Position numbers and translations under genes: made by a program
In this document: positions 44,180 through 54,500 of the stretch, piece by piece
How the letters are laid out: the number at the start of each line of letters is the position of its first letter
Numbering within the stretch: position 1 is the first letter of the stretch
Source: Ferruginibacter paludis
GTDB lineage: Bacteria; Bacteroidota; Bacteroidia; Chitinophagales; Chitinophagaceae
Reading direction: 5' to 3'
Assembly (NCBI RefSeq): GCF_030409685.1
Contig: NZ_JAUFQJ010000007.1
Coordinates: forward strand, 124,001-188,000
DNA length: 64,000 nt
Notes under the pieces: generated by a model
The model's database searches: none
What the model was told of the DNA's origin: nothing
What the model saw: the letters and a program-made list of their open reading frames with translations, nothing else

Positions 44180-46153
44180 ATGCTCCATAAAACGATAGCC
44201 TCACTGGTGCTGCTATTTGTCAGCCAGCTGACTTTTGCTCAAAAACAGAGCGACTATAAAAGAGAATTTGGTCTTGGCTACTTTTTAAAAAGTCTGTATG
44301 ATATTTCCTCTCTTCCCGAATATACAACTGGTATATACGATGCAGAAGTATCTACCTACGACCGGACAGGAATGAACAATGACGGCTTTAATGGCACTTA
44401 TTCTTTTGTTCGCCGGAATGCAGACAGCACGCTGGTGATTTTTGATCAGAAAGGTCCCGGCGTTATCAACCGTTTCTGGACACCCACACCTACAAATGAT
44501 ACGATGGATTTTTACATTGATGATACTTCTGTACCCACATTTTCTATTTGTTACATGGACCTTTTTTCGGGTAAAGTTTTTCCGTTTATTGCGCCGCTTT
44601 GTGCTAACCAACTGGGTGGATATTATTGTTACTTGCCCATTCCGTTTAATAAATTCTGCAAAATAGTATTGCGTGCAAAAACCACGCGGTTTCACCAGAT
44701 AGGGTACAGGTTATTTAATCCAAAGCTACTGATGAAAAGCTTTTCAATGGAGGTGGACAAAAATGAAAAGGCATCATTACAACAAATAAAATCAGTTTGG
44801 AATAGCCCTGTTGTGACAGTAAAAGATATTTACAAAAGCGAGATACCTATCAGCGAAATTAAAAAGATATTCACCTTGCAACCCGGCCAAACAGTTACTA
44901 TTTTCCAGGCGGCAACCGGCGGCCGCATAGCTGGCTTCGAATTAAATACGGCTGCTGCAATGGATACCATTGCAAAAAATATCGACATTAAAATAAGCTG
45001 GGACAATGAAAAGACTCCGGCGGTGTACTGCCCGCTGGCAGACTATTTTGGCTATGCTTTTGGTAATGCATCCATGCAGGGATTGCTGGTTGGGTCTGAT
45101 GGAAAAAGACATTACTCGATGTTCCCCATGCCTTATGATAAAGCGGCAAAAATTGAACTGATTTACAGAAAAGCAACCTCCGGTAGCGAACTCAATAATG
45201 TAACGCTCCTCACCACATTTTATGTATCGGGTAAAAAAAGAGATGTCGCCAATGAAGGCAAATTTTACGCCATGTGGTACAGGGAAAATCCTGTTCCCAA
45301 TGGTCAGCCTTTTACCATGCTGGATGTGAAAGGCAGGGGGCATTTAGCAGGTGTGGCCTTGCAGTCACAGGGCCTGGTGCCGGGCATTACAGGCTTTTTT
45401 GAAGGCGATGATTCTACAGTAGTGGATGGTGAACTGCGGTATCATGGTACGGGTTCGGAAGACTTTTTTAACGGTGGATGGTATGCCTTGCTCGATCGCT
45501 GGGATGATGCCACAAGCCTGCCGCTTTCAGGTGCCCTGGATTATTCTATCCCGCTGGCACGTACCGGTGGCTACCGGTTTTTTATCAATGATAAAATATC
45601 TTTTGCCAAAAGTTTACAGCATTCAATTGAGCATGGTCCGGAGGGTAATCAATGGCCTGCAGATTACACTTCGGTAAGTTACTATTATTGCGACCGGACC
45701 AATCCACAATTTATTTTACCCAATAACAGCAACACCAAAATATACATGCCGGATACCCTGGAAATTTACCCGCAACTGATGTATACCGCCATGGATGAAA
45801 ATATGGCAGCAGAGACCAAATGGGACGGCACGCCTGCCAAAACAATGTATTATACGGTAAGTAACGAAACACTATTAAAGATGTTGCTGTATAAAATTCC
45901 ACCGGGCAATTTTGATGTGTATGTGGACTATCACAAAGGCATCAACGCTGCGCAGTTTTCTCTGTGGCAGCGGCAAACACAGATCTCTCCCTGGATTGAT
46001 GCCAATGGTCCTACCGACGAAAAACTGCTGATGCAAAAAGCGGGGAGTATTATAGTTACGGATAATAACCGGTCAATATCGTTTAGATTTAAGACATCGG
46101 CGGATAAAAATAAATTTGTACTGAGCCGGATCGTGTTGGTTAAAAAGAAATAG
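44180..46153 (+). CDS. Secreted DUF2961 protein, GH172-like
   Basis: A 657-residue exported protein (signal peptide ends in QLTFAQ). The DUF2961 core has NADSTLVIFDQKGPGVINRFW, IGYRLFN, the hallmark YHGTGSEDFFNGGWY with the catalytic-type Glu, and the following DYSIPLARTGGYRFFINDKI with HGPEGN. DUF2961 is the GH172 glycosidase family, whose members act on alpha-D-arabinofuranosides or fructofuranosides. A C-terminal extension of about 200 residues forms an added sandwich domain. It has no close operon partner; the DinB gene starts 112 bases later. Confidence 0.8.
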   Translation: MLHKTIASLVLLFVSQLTFAQKQSDYKREFGLGYFLKSLYDISSLPEYTTGIYDAEVSTYDRTGMNNDGFNGTYSFVRRNADSTLVIFDQKGPGVINRFWTPTPTNDTMDFYIDDTSVPTFSICYMDLFSGKVFPFIAPLCANQLGGYYCYLPIPFNKFCKIVLRAKTTRFHQIGYRLFNPKLLMKSFSMEVDKNEKASLQQIKSVWNSPVVTVKDIYKSEIPISEIKKIFTLQPGQTVTIFQAATGGRIAGFELNTAAAMDTIAKNIDIKISWDNEKTPAVYCPLADYFGYAFGNASMQGLLVGSDGKRHYSMFPMPYDKAAKIELIYRKATSGSELNNVTLLTTFYVSGKKRDVANEGKFYAMWYRENPVPNGQPFTMLDVKGRGHLAGVALQSQGLVPGITGFFEGDDSTVVDGELRYHGTGSEDFFNGGWYALLDRWDDATSLPLSGALDYSIPLARTGGYRFFINDKISFAKSLQHSIEHGPEGNQWPADYTSVSYYYCDRTNPQFILPNNSNTKIYMPDTLEIYPQLMYTAMDENMAAETKWDGTPAKTMYYTVSNETLLKMLLYKIPPGNFDVYVDYHKGINAAQFSLWQRQTQISPWIDANGPTDEKLLMQKAGSIIVTDNNRSISFRFKTSADKNKFVLSRIVLVKKK

Positions 46154-46201
46154 ATCGGTGACAATGATTGTTTAATATTTTTAACTGTACTGGTTTAAAA
46201 A

Positions 46202-46219
46202 TACAGATTTGTATCTGTA
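46202..46219. promoter_or_regulatory. Short perfect inverted repeat before the DinB gene
   Basis: TACAGAT (46202-46208) and ATCTGTA (46213-46219) with a TTGT loop lie 46 bases upstream of the DinB ATG. This could be an operator. There is no T-run, so termination is unlikely. Confidence 0.35.
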
Positions 46220-46265
46220 CTGATTGAAAAATTATGTGGACATTTGTGGCATAAACAATACAATC

Positions 46266-46715
46266 ATGATAACAGATTTTAAAAATTTGTACAGCAGGGA
46301 TCTCACCAGGTTGAAAACTGAAATTGCATTGTACAATGATGAAAAAAGTCTTTGGCTGGTAGATAAGGGAATTGCCAATTCAGCAGGCAATTTATGCCTT
46401 CATTTAATCGGTAACCTCAATGCATACATTGGAGCCGGGCTTGCCAAAACCGGCTATGAACGATATAGAGACCTCGAGTTTTCTCAAAAAAATACCCCGC
46501 AAAAAGAGTTGATAAAAATGATAGAAGATACCATGCGGGTGGTGGAAATGGGACTCAACAGTATGTCTGAAAATCAGCTGCAGGAAGACTTTCCGGTAGT
46601 GATTTGGGACAAGCCAACTGAAATGGGATATACGTTGATCCACCTGCTAACGCATTTAAATTATCACCTGGGGCAAATAAATTATCACCGGCGCTTATTG
46701 TCAGTGGCAGACTAA
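46266..46715 (+). CDS. DinB-family (DUF1572-like) putative metal-dependent protein
   Basis: A 149-residue four-helix-bundle protein. The start at 46266 is preferred, since the 14 residues added by 46224 do not match the family. Histidines in LHLIGN and in HLLTHLNYHLGQINYHRR are the usual DinB/YfiT metal site. Relatives are thiol transferases or stress-induced proteins of unknown detail. It is followed by a GNAT gene after 40 bases, and the two may be co-transcribed. Function is not known more closely. Confidence 0.75.
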   Translation: MITDFKNLYSRDLTRLKTEIALYNDEKSLWLVDKGIANSAGNLCLHLIGNLNAYIGAGLAKTGYERYRDLEFSQKNTPQKELIKMIEDTMRVVEMGLNSMSENQLQEDFPVVIWDKPTEMGYTLIHLLTHLNYHLGQINYHRRLLSVAD

Positions 46716-46755
46716 AACTATTTTTTTCAAACGTATTATCATCTTAAAAAGCGAC

Positions 46756-47199
46756 ATGGGCAATTTCACTATATCAACAGACAGAGCCAAACTGGATGTT
46801 GATTTAATTCATCATTTTCTTTCTACGGAGGCTTATTGGAGTAAGGGGATCCCACTGAGTACTGTAGAGGCGGCCATTGCTAATTCGTTGAATTTTGGAA
46901 TTTATGATGGTGACCAACAGGCAGGCTATGCCCGCATTGTTTCTGATTTTGCCACCGTTGCTTATTTAGGTGATGTTTTTATTTTGCCTGAATTCCGTGG
47001 CAAAGGACTGTCGAAAATGCTGATGCAGGAAGTGATGAACCATCCACAGTTACAGGGTTTGCGCAGGTGGATTTTATTAACCGGCGACGCCCATGGTTTA
47101 TATAAGCAATTTGGCTGGTCGGCCATTGCAAGTCCGGATAAGTGGATGGAAAAGCATTGTAAGGATATTTACACATTAGCGGCATCTTACGTAAGGTGA
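46756..47199 (+). CDS. GNAT-family N-acetyltransferase
   Basis: A 147-residue acetyl-CoA-dependent transferase with the GNAT fold. The acetyl-CoA loop is VFILPEFRGKGLSKMLMQE (about 74-92, R/QxxGxG/A type) and the C-terminal motif is LLTGDAHGLYKQFGW. The length is typical of single-domain GNATs. No substrate can be inferred. It lies 20 bases before the cupin-GNAT fusion gene, so two acetyltransferase domains are made from one transcript. Confidence 0.85.
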   Translation: MGNFTISTDRAKLDVDLIHHFLSTEAYWSKGIPLSTVEAAIANSLNFGIYDGDQQAGYARIVSDFATVAYLGDVFILPEFRGKGLSKMLMQEVMNHPQLQGLRRWILLTGDAHGLYKQFGWSAIASPDKWMEKHCKDIYTLAASYVR

Positions 47200-47219
47200 A
47201 TGAAGAAAAGTAAAATAAA

Positions 47220-47999
47220 ATGATCAGATCAATTGAAAACACGGCACATTACAACTGGGGCAACAATTGTGCTGGCTGGCATTTACTAAAGTCGGACAGC
47301 CTGGGTGTGATACAGGAACGGATGCCTCCGGGAACCACTGAACAATTGCATTATCACACAAAGGCGCAGCAGGTATTTTATATTTTATCTGGTACCGCCA
47401 CTTTTGAGATAAACGGTCAGCACTATATTGTAGAAGCAAATGAATCCATCCAGGTGTTGCAAAAAAGTTTGCACTGCATAGCTAATCAGCAACCTGTTGA
47501 TTTAAATTTTCTTGTAATTTCAGCGCCACATTCCCATGGTGACCGGGTGGAGATAGTTGACTATTGCGAAGACTTAAAACCTGCCATCAAAACACTTAAC
47601 TACGAATGGCTTGAAAAATACTTTCGTGTAGAGCCCGGCGATGTGATTGCCCTGTCGGACCCGGCAAAGGAAATTATCGAAAAAGGAGGTGTTATCTTTT
47701 ACGCCAAAATGAATGGTGAAATTGTCGGAACCGCCTCACTGCTGAAAAAGACAGCAACTGTGTTTGAACTTGGTAAAATGGCTGTCACAGAAAGTGCACA
47801 GGGATACGGTATTGGTAAAGCGCTGATAACACATTGTGTGAATGTATCGAAGCAACTTTCTATTGAGCGACTGATTTTATATTCAAATACTATATTGACA
47901 ACGGCAATACACTTGTATAAAAGTGTTGGTTTTGTTGAAGTTGCGTTGGAGCCGGGGCTTTACGAGAGAGCGAATATTAAGATGGAAAAATATCTATGA
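47220..47999 (+). CDS. Cupin - GNAT acetyltransferase fusion
   Basis: A 259-residue two-domain protein. Residues 1-110 are a cupin (LHYHTKAQQVFYILSGTA, with metal-type histidines at 42 and 44; SLHCIANQ, SAPHSHGD). Residues about 125-259 are a GNAT domain (EKGGVIFYAKMNGEIVGTAS, MAVTESAQGYGIGKALITHC, LYKSVGFVEV). The cupin is probably a small-molecule sensor or binding domain that targets the transferase. Cupin-GNAT fusions exist in Bacteroidota but are poorly studied. The gene is tightly placed after the single-domain GNAT gene. Confidence 0.8.
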   Translation: MIRSIENTAHYNWGNNCAGWHLLKSDSLGVIQERMPPGTTEQLHYHTKAQQVFYILSGTATFEINGQHYIVEANESIQVLQKSLHCIANQQPVDLNFLVISAPHSHGDRVEIVDYCEDLKPAIKTLNYEWLEKYFRVEPGDVIALSDPAKEIIEKGGVIFYAKMNGEIVGTASLLKKTATVFELGKMAVTESAQGYGIGKALITHCVNVSKQLSIERLILYSNTILTTAIHLYKSVGFVEVALEPGLYERANIKMEKYL

Positions 48000-48084
48000 T
48001 GCCACCAGGTTTTGAATGGCGGTATCATAGATACCGGTAAGCAACCGCAAATTAAATGTACGCACTGCAGAATAATAATTTAAT

Positions 48085-48498
48085 ATGGAAACACATGCTG
48101 ACTTAACAGACAAGGAGTTTGAAACTCAGTTTAAAAATTGTGCGCTTTCACCTGATCAGTTTAATCATGAAGCCCATTTGAGGCTGGCCTGGATACACAT
48201 TCGTCAATATGGTACCGGGCAAGCCATTGAAAACATTTGCAACCAGTTGAACAATTTTACAAGACATGCTGGTGCTGCGGATAAATACAATGTAACCCTT
48301 ACTATTGCCTCAATAAAGGCAGTGGCCCATTTTATAAAGAAAACCGATACGGCGAATTTCAATGATTTTATCATGCAGGTGCCGCGGCTGAAATATGATT
48401 TTAAAGAATTGATGGCTTGTCATTACAGCCAGGATATTTACAATGCAGACATCGCAAGAAAAGAATTTATTGAGCCTGATCTGCTTCCATTTGAATAA
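48085..48498 (+). CDS. Hypothetical helical protein
   Basis: A 137-residue cytoplasmic protein with no signal. Predicted all-helical, with QFNHEAHLRLAWIHIRQYG near the middle of the N-terminal half (a conserved-looking HEAH) and AAHYS-like CHYSQDIYNADIARKEF at the end. Proteins of this kind occur in Bacteroidota and Proteobacteria without known role. The HEAH and later histidines could bind metal, but nothing proves this. It is separate from its neighbours by 85 and about 280 bases. Confidence 0.6.
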   Translation: METHADLTDKEFETQFKNCALSPDQFNHEAHLRLAWIHIRQYGTGQAIENICNQLNNFTRHAGAADKYNVTLTIASIKAVAHFIKKTDTANFNDFIMQVPRLKYDFKELMACHYSQDIYNADIARKEFIEPDLLPFE

Positions 48499-48778
48499 AA
48501 AGTTTCAGCTTGCACATGGTTGAAACCGCTGTACGATTTTTAATAATTTTTCGCTGACAAATGTCTTATCAGCCGCGTAGCAAACAATCTCCTACCAACA
48601 GGCGCAACAACCGCATTTTTGTATAAGAACATCTTCCTTAAACACCAACTGACTTGTTTTATTTACTTTTTATTCAAAAAAGACCGGTTGGTATTGCATG
48701 TTAAAAAAGTACACTTTATTAACCGATTATAGAAAAAATGATGCAGGCTATCTGCCTATTTTTATGAAAAATTGAAAA

Positions 48779-49531
48779 ATGGGCTGCTGTTGTTTGGATA
48801 TAAAAAAGAGATGGCTTGATAAAATAGCTGTCCTGCCCTTACTTTTTTTCTTGCAATTTTTGGTAATTCCGGTGCAGTCCCAAAGCAAAAAAGGGTGGAC
48901 TGATTTGATAAGAAATAATTCTTTACATGGCTGGAAAAAGTTGGGCGGTGGTGGTCTGTTTGTGCTGGAAAATGGCGCCATTGTGGGAACTTCCGTAGTT
49001 GATTCGGTCAACACTTTTTTGGTAACCGAAAAAGAATATGGTGACTTTGTCCTGGAACTGGATGTAATGATTAAAAGTGAACTCAGTAACTCTGGAATTC
49101 AAACCCGCAGCCACTTTGGAGGCAGTCAGCATGCGGGGAAAGTGTATGGACGACAGATGGAAATTGACCCCAGCAACAGGAAGTGGACCGGAGGAATTTA
49201 TGATGAAGAAAGAAGGGAATGGTTGTATCCGCTTACATTAAATGTGCCTGCAAAAGAAGCTTTTAGTGTTGGTAAATACAATCATGTTAAAATTGAATGC
49301 ATTGGCAACGAAATGAAGACCTGGATCAATCATGTGCCGGCTGCTTACCTGAAAGATCCGGTGGATAGAACGGGTTTTATCGGTCTGCAGGTGCATGCAG
49401 CAGGTGATGTTGAAAAGCCTGGAACAAAAGTGTACTTTAAAAACATCCGGATAAAAACAACAGGCCTGGTCCCGGAAAAAATGTCTGCCCAAATTCAGGT
49501 AGTGGATACCGGTTCATCGGGTAAATTGTAA
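48779..49531 (+). CDS. Secreted DUF1080 (3-keto-disaccharide hydrolase-like) protein
   Basis: A 250-residue exported protein. A hydrophobic signal segment ends near VQSQ, then one DUF1080 concanavalin-like sandwich: WTDLIRNNSLHGWKKLGGGG, FLVTEKEYGDFVLELDVMI, NSGIQTRSHFGG, GRQMEIDP and GFIGLQVH. Members of this family cleave or bind 3-keto-glycosides. It is directly followed by a Gfo/Idh/MocA oxidoreductase gene (25 bases), the usual partner that would make the 3-keto group. Both would act outside the cytoplasm. Substrate not known. Confidence 0.85.
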   Translation: MGCCCLDIKKRWLDKIAVLPLLFFLQFLVIPVQSQSKKGWTDLIRNNSLHGWKKLGGGGLFVLENGAIVGTSVVDSVNTFLVTEKEYGDFVLELDVMIKSELSNSGIQTRSHFGGSQHAGKVYGRQMEIDPSNRKWTGGIYDEERREWLYPLTLNVPAKEAFSVGKYNHVKIECIGNEMKTWINHVPAAYLKDPVDRTGFIGLQVHAAGDVEKPGTKVYFKNIRIKTTGLVPEKMSAQIQVVDTGSSGKL

Positions 49532-49556
49532 TGTTTCATCTCTCAAAAATAAACCT

Positions 49557-50915
49557 ATGCCATACTCAAGAAGAAATTTTATAAAGCACACGGCGATTGC
49601 TGCAGCGGGTACTGTACTTGCTTCTAACGGTGTAAGTGCCAAAAGTTATGCAAGAATTATGGGTGCCAATGACCGGGTAAGACTGGGCGTAGTGGGTTTT
49701 TCCGATCGTTTCAGAACAGCCCATTTTCCCAGTTACCTGCAGCATTATAAAGAATTGAATTTTGACATTGTAGCCGTGTCGGACATCTGGAAATTAAGAA
49801 GAGAGGAGGGACAACAATTTTTAAAAGAAAAGCTGGGGCATGATATCATTGCCTGCAGAAACAATGATGAATTGTACAGGGTTAAAAACCTGGATGGTGT
49901 GTTTATAAGCACCGCGGATTTTCAGCATGCATTGCACACGGTTGAAGCCATCAATGCCAACTGTGATGTGTATTGCGAAAAGCCTTTTGCTGAAACCATG
50001 GCAGATGCAAGATTGGCATTGAAAACGGTAAAGGCGTCCGGCAAAATTGTACAGATAGGATCGCAACGCAGGAGCGGGGTAAATTATAGAGCAGCTGAAA
50101 ACTTTATCAAGTCGGGCAAGTTCGGTGATATAAAGATGGTAGAACTTACATGGAACGTGAATCAACCCGGAAGGTGGCGGAGACCTGCGCTGGTAGCTAA
50201 GTGTAAAGAAGAAGACCTGGACTGGAAGCTTTTTTTGCTCAACAGGCCCTACGAAAATTTTGATCCGAGAAAGTACCTGGAGTACCGCTTGTTCTGGCCA
50301 TATTCTTCTGGTCAGCCTGGCCAGTGGATGAGCCACCAGATAGATACTGTGCACTGGTATACCGGCTACAATCATCCCAGAAGTGTGGTGGCCAACGGTG
50401 GTATTTATCAATGGAAAGATGGCAGAAGAAACTGGGATACCACAACAGCTGTTTTTGATTACGGTCCGCAGGATGATGCAGGCAAAGGCTTCCAGGTGGT
50501 GTTCATGAGCCGCATGAGCAATGGTGAAGAAATACCCCAGGAAATTTATTATTCAAACGGCGGAGAGCTGAATCTGAATACCAATAAAATTTCGGGCAAC
50601 GGTGGTTTGACAGAACAGTTTGCAAAAGAAATGAATATGCAGGCGAACATATTGTCCGACATGGACCTGGTAGACCGGACAGTAAAGATCGATGCCAGTG
50701 CCAATGCGGGTGGGGATGAATACACCTCGGCCCACGTGCGCAACTGGATGGAATGCATCCGCAGCAGAAAGCAACCCAATGCACCTGTTGAAGCAGGCTA
50801 CTATCATTCCATCGCAAACATCATGACGAATGCAGCGGTAAGAACCGGGGCCAGGGCGACATTTGATGAAGCTACGCAGGAAGTAATGGCCAATGGAAAA
50901 GTTTTTCAATATTGA
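49557..50915 (+). CDS. Tat-exported Gfo/Idh/MocA oxidoreductase
   Basis: A 452-residue NAD-dependent sugar oxidoreductase with a twin-arginine signal SRRNFIKHTAIAAAG (4-18). The Rossmann loop is GVVGFSDRFR (44-53), CEKPFAE gives the EKP motif (141-143), and the C-terminal domain has NVNQPGRWRRPAL and SSGQPGQWMSHQIDTVHW. Enzymes of this group oxidise the C3 hydroxyl of a sugar. Its place after DUF1080 suggests a linked 3-keto-glycoside route. Periplasmic enzymes of this type carry a tightly held NAD(P), which is why Tat export is needed. Confidence 0.88.
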   Translation: MPYSRRNFIKHTAIAAAGTVLASNGVSAKSYARIMGANDRVRLGVVGFSDRFRTAHFPSYLQHYKELNFDIVAVSDIWKLRREEGQQFLKEKLGHDIIACRNNDELYRVKNLDGVFISTADFQHALHTVEAINANCDVYCEKPFAETMADARLALKTVKASGKIVQIGSQRRSGVNYRAAENFIKSGKFGDIKMVELTWNVNQPGRWRRPALVAKCKEEDLDWKLFLLNRPYENFDPRKYLEYRLFWPYSSGQPGQWMSHQIDTVHWYTGYNHPRSVVANGGIYQWKDGRRNWDTTTAVFDYGPQDDAGKGFQVVFMSRMSNGEEIPQEIYYSNGGELNLNTNKISGNGGLTEQFAKEMNMQANILSDMDLVDRTVKIDASANAGGDEYTSAHVRNWMECIRSRKQPNAPVEAGYYHSIANIMTNAAVRTGARATFDEATQEVMANGKVFQY

Positions 50916-51038
50916 AATACCGTGTTGATATTTTCAGATAATTGCTGGATGTACGTCAAAGCCTGAAACTATAAAGTGCCTGATTGTCCTCGTAAAAAAT
51001 ACAGGTTGCAATTATTTTTTTTAAAGACAATAATAATG

Positions 51039-51096
51039 GCAATTATCAAAAGCGCAGAAGCGATGTTGTAATTATAAAGATGCTTTTGATAATTGC
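51039..51096. repeat. Perfect 15-bp inverted repeat
   Basis: GCAATTATCAAAAGC (51039-51053) and GCTTTTGATAATTGC (51082-51096) are exact inverted copies with a 28-base spacer. It follows the Gfo/Idh/MocA gene by 123 bases. No T-run follows, so it is not a plain terminator. Confidence 0.65.
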
Positions 51097-51304
51097 ATAA
51101 ATACAGATTGATTGTTTGTTGTAACATAACAACTTTAATGGGAATAAAATTTGTTAAAAAAGTATATATATTGAATCGAATATTGAATTTTTTAGCCTGA
51201 TTAATAACATAATTTTATTTCATCAAAATGATATTGCTTAAGAAAAATTCTTTTTGACGAAACAGACGAAACACTTGCCTGCGGCGCTTTAGAATTTAAA
51301 TTGC

Positions 51305-51340
51305 TTTGTAATTGTTTATCTGCAGAAGAACAATTACAAA
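51305..51340. repeat. Perfect 12-bp inverted repeat upstream of susC
   Basis: TTTGTAATTGTT (51305-51316) and AACAATTACAAA (51329-51340) with a 12-base spacer. The left arm overlaps the string TTGCTTTGTAATT, also found before the GH20 gene at 56642. An operator or a leader hairpin is possible. Confidence 0.55.
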
Positions 51341-51572
51341 CGGGATAAAGTATAAATTTTAACCCGGCATTGCAATCCAGTTCTCTTGGCAGCCCGGATT
51401 ATTTAGTTGGTATTTTTCCTTTTTTGTATAATCTAATTTGTATTGATTTTTTACGAATCAATCAGCCGTGTCAGTTATCCTGGCGGAGACGGATAGTATA
51501 TTATTTGGTCTTGATTCTGTAAATAAAAAATAGAACTAACAAACTGCTTTATAAACCTAAACACTACATTGT

Positions 51573-54500
51573 ATGTACTTAAAATCCATTTTTAAATCAC
51601 GCTTTGATGAAGGAGCAGGTAAAACAAACAGGAGTAAAGAAATGTTTGTTTCAATGCATGCTTACGGGAAATTTTTATTCGTATTCCTGTTGGCTTCCTC
51701 ATTTCATTTAAAGGCTGTCTGTAACCCCGGTACTTTAGAAAACAGGCCGGAAAATGGCTCTCTGCTTCCTGATTTTAATGCATTCACTATCAGTGGCACA
51801 GTAACCGATCAGGCAACAGGTAAAGGGGTAGAAGGTGCTACCGTGAAAGTGAAAGGAGAATCCACTTCAACAATTACAGATGCCAGCGGTGCTTTCAGCA
51901 TCACTGTTAAATCTGCCAAAGCTACACTGCTATTTACCTCTGTAGGATTTCAGTCAGTAGAAAGGGTGGTAGATGCCAACACCGGTACTTTGAACGTGGC
52001 AATGGAGAGTGATCAGAAAGCAATGGGCGAAGTGATTGTTACTGCATTGGGTATTCAGCGTTCTGTAAAATCGCTTACTTATTCCGCACAAAAAATTGGC
52101 GGTGATCAGATCAATGAAATGCGGGATGCCAATTTTACCAATACGCTTTCCGGTAAAGTAGCCGGTCTTTCTATTACTTCATCAGCAGGCGGCCCCGGAA
52201 GTGCTACAAGGGTATTGCTTCGTGGTAACCGTTCCATCGCCAGCTCCAACAACGCCTTGTTTGTTGTGGATGGTGTTGCCATCGATAACTCAACTCCTGT
52301 TAAACAGGTAACGGACGATGCGGGCAGCAATGGCGGCGGTCATAGTGGTAGTGATGGGGTGTCCAATATCAACCCTGATGATATTGAATCCATCTCTGTT
52401 TTAAAAGGCGCGGCAGGTTCTGTATTGTATGGCAGCCGTGCAGCAAACGGTGTTATCATCATCACCACAAAAAAAGGAAAAGCAGGCAAAATTGCAGTCA
52501 ATATTAATTCCGGTGTAACCATGGACAAAGCCATGTTGCTGCCCGATTTTCAAAATACCTACGGTCAGGGTGCAGGAGGTGATTTTTCTACCAATACCGG
52601 TAACAGCTGGGGTCCAAAAATAAGTGGACAAACGGTGACAGACTGGACAGGTAATTCAACCCAGCTGACGGCTTATCCGGACAACTTTAAAGACTTTTTC
52701 CGTACGGGTGTTTCCACCAACAATGGTGTAAGCATGAGTGCAGCTACAGATAAAATACAATCCTATCTTTCTTATACTAACACGGCTTCCAGCGGTATCG
52801 TTCAGTATAACCATTTAATGCGTCATGCATTCAATGCAAGGGTTGGGTACAATATTACCAGCAGGTTAAGTGCCGATGCAAAAGTTACTTATACGCTGCA
52901 AAATATTTATGATAAACCGGGTATTGGTGGTGATGGTATGGTTGCGGCAAATATTTACCGAATTCCAAGATCAGTAAACCTGCAAGATATTAAACACTAC
53001 CAGGATGTGGATGTAACCGGTATTGAAACACCTACTTACTGGACTTCAAAAGATCCGGTTTACATGAATCCTTACTGGACCATCAACAATACCCATCGCG
53101 ATGAAGGACGCAGCAGGTTAACCGGGCTCATTTCACTGAAATACAAATTGACTGATTGGTTGAATTTGCAGGGCCGTTTAAGCAACGATAGTTACAATGA
53201 TTACATCACGCAGAAATACGCCAACAACACGGTTAACTATGCTCGTAAACCCGGCGGTTACTATGCAGAAGGAACAGATTATGTTTCTGAAAGAAATGCG
53301 GATGTTTTGTTAACAGGTAACAATAAAATCAGCGGTGCATTTAAAGTAAATTATAACATAGGTGCTTCTGTTTTAACAAGAGGATTAAGACACAGGAATA
53401 TCATGGCTGATGGGTTGGCTTTCCCGAACAAGTATGATCTTAGCTATGCAAGCTCCGCATTAAAGACAGAGGCGGTAACCTATAAAAGAGACCTGCAGTC
53501 TGTGTATGGAACCGCACAGATTTCTTACAACGATTATCTGTACCTGGATGTAGCCGCAAGAAACGATTGGGCGAGTACATTGCCTAGTCCATACTCTTAT
53601 TTTTATCCTTCAGTTGGCTTATCTTGGGTTTTATCAGACATGACCAAAATGCCTGACTGGATCAGCTATGCAAAACTGAGAGGATCTGTTGCCAAAGTGG
53701 GTAACGATGCAGATCCGTATATGCTCTCTCAAACTTACTCTTACATAGCCGGCGGCTTCGGTGGCTATATCGGTAGCAGTAACACGAAACTGATCAGTGA
53801 TCTAAAACCAGAGTTAACTACCTCATTGGAGTTGGGAACAGAATGGCGCTTCTTTAAAAACAGGCTGGGTATTGATTTAAGTTATTATAAAACCAATTCA
53901 AAAAACCAGTTGTTCAAGGTTAATACACCATCACCATCCGGTTATTCATTTGCATACATCAATGCTGGTAATGTAGAAAATAAGGGTGTAGAACTGATGT
54001 TAACGGCAAAGCCAATCGTTGGCAGTGGACTTAACTGGGATGTGTCTTTGAACTTTGCAAAGAACACCAATAAAATAATCGAATTATTCCCCGGCAGTTC
54101 CATCCTTCCGCTGGGTACCTCCGCCAATGTTCGTACGGCTATTCCCGTTGTAACCGTGGGTGGTTCATACGGCGATTTGTATGGCTACAAATGGCTCAGG
54201 TCAAATGGCCAGTTTGTTGTGGATGCAACTGGTGCACCCGTTAAAGGAACTGCCATTGAAAAGATAGGCAATTTCAATCCTGATTTCTCATTGGCTTTAG
54301 GCAACACATTTACTTATAAAAACCTGTCATTAAGTGTATTGATTGATGGCAAATTCGGCGGCGAAATTGCTTCGGGTTCTGCTGGTCAGACTGCTTATGC
54401 TGGAACAGCAGCCATCACTTCTAAATACAGGGATGCAGGTTCACTTTTATTACCAGGTGTATTAGCTGATGGTACAAAAAATGCAACACCTATCAATGCC

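Larger units (their letters stand above)
50916..51572. other. Long leader region of the susCD operon with inverted repeats
   Basis: 657 bases without a gene. It holds two perfect inverted repeats, 51039-51096 and 51305-51340, and an A-rich string GTTAAAAAAGTATA at 51153-51166 that recurs before the second GH20 gene. No ECF sigma or anti-sigma gene is near, so regulation may occur through these elements. Confidence 0.45.

Noticed and set aside
46202..46219. Inverted repeat read as a terminator of the DUF2961 gene
   Set aside because: The stem is only 7 bp and A/T-rich and no T-run follows, so it is kept only as a possible operator.
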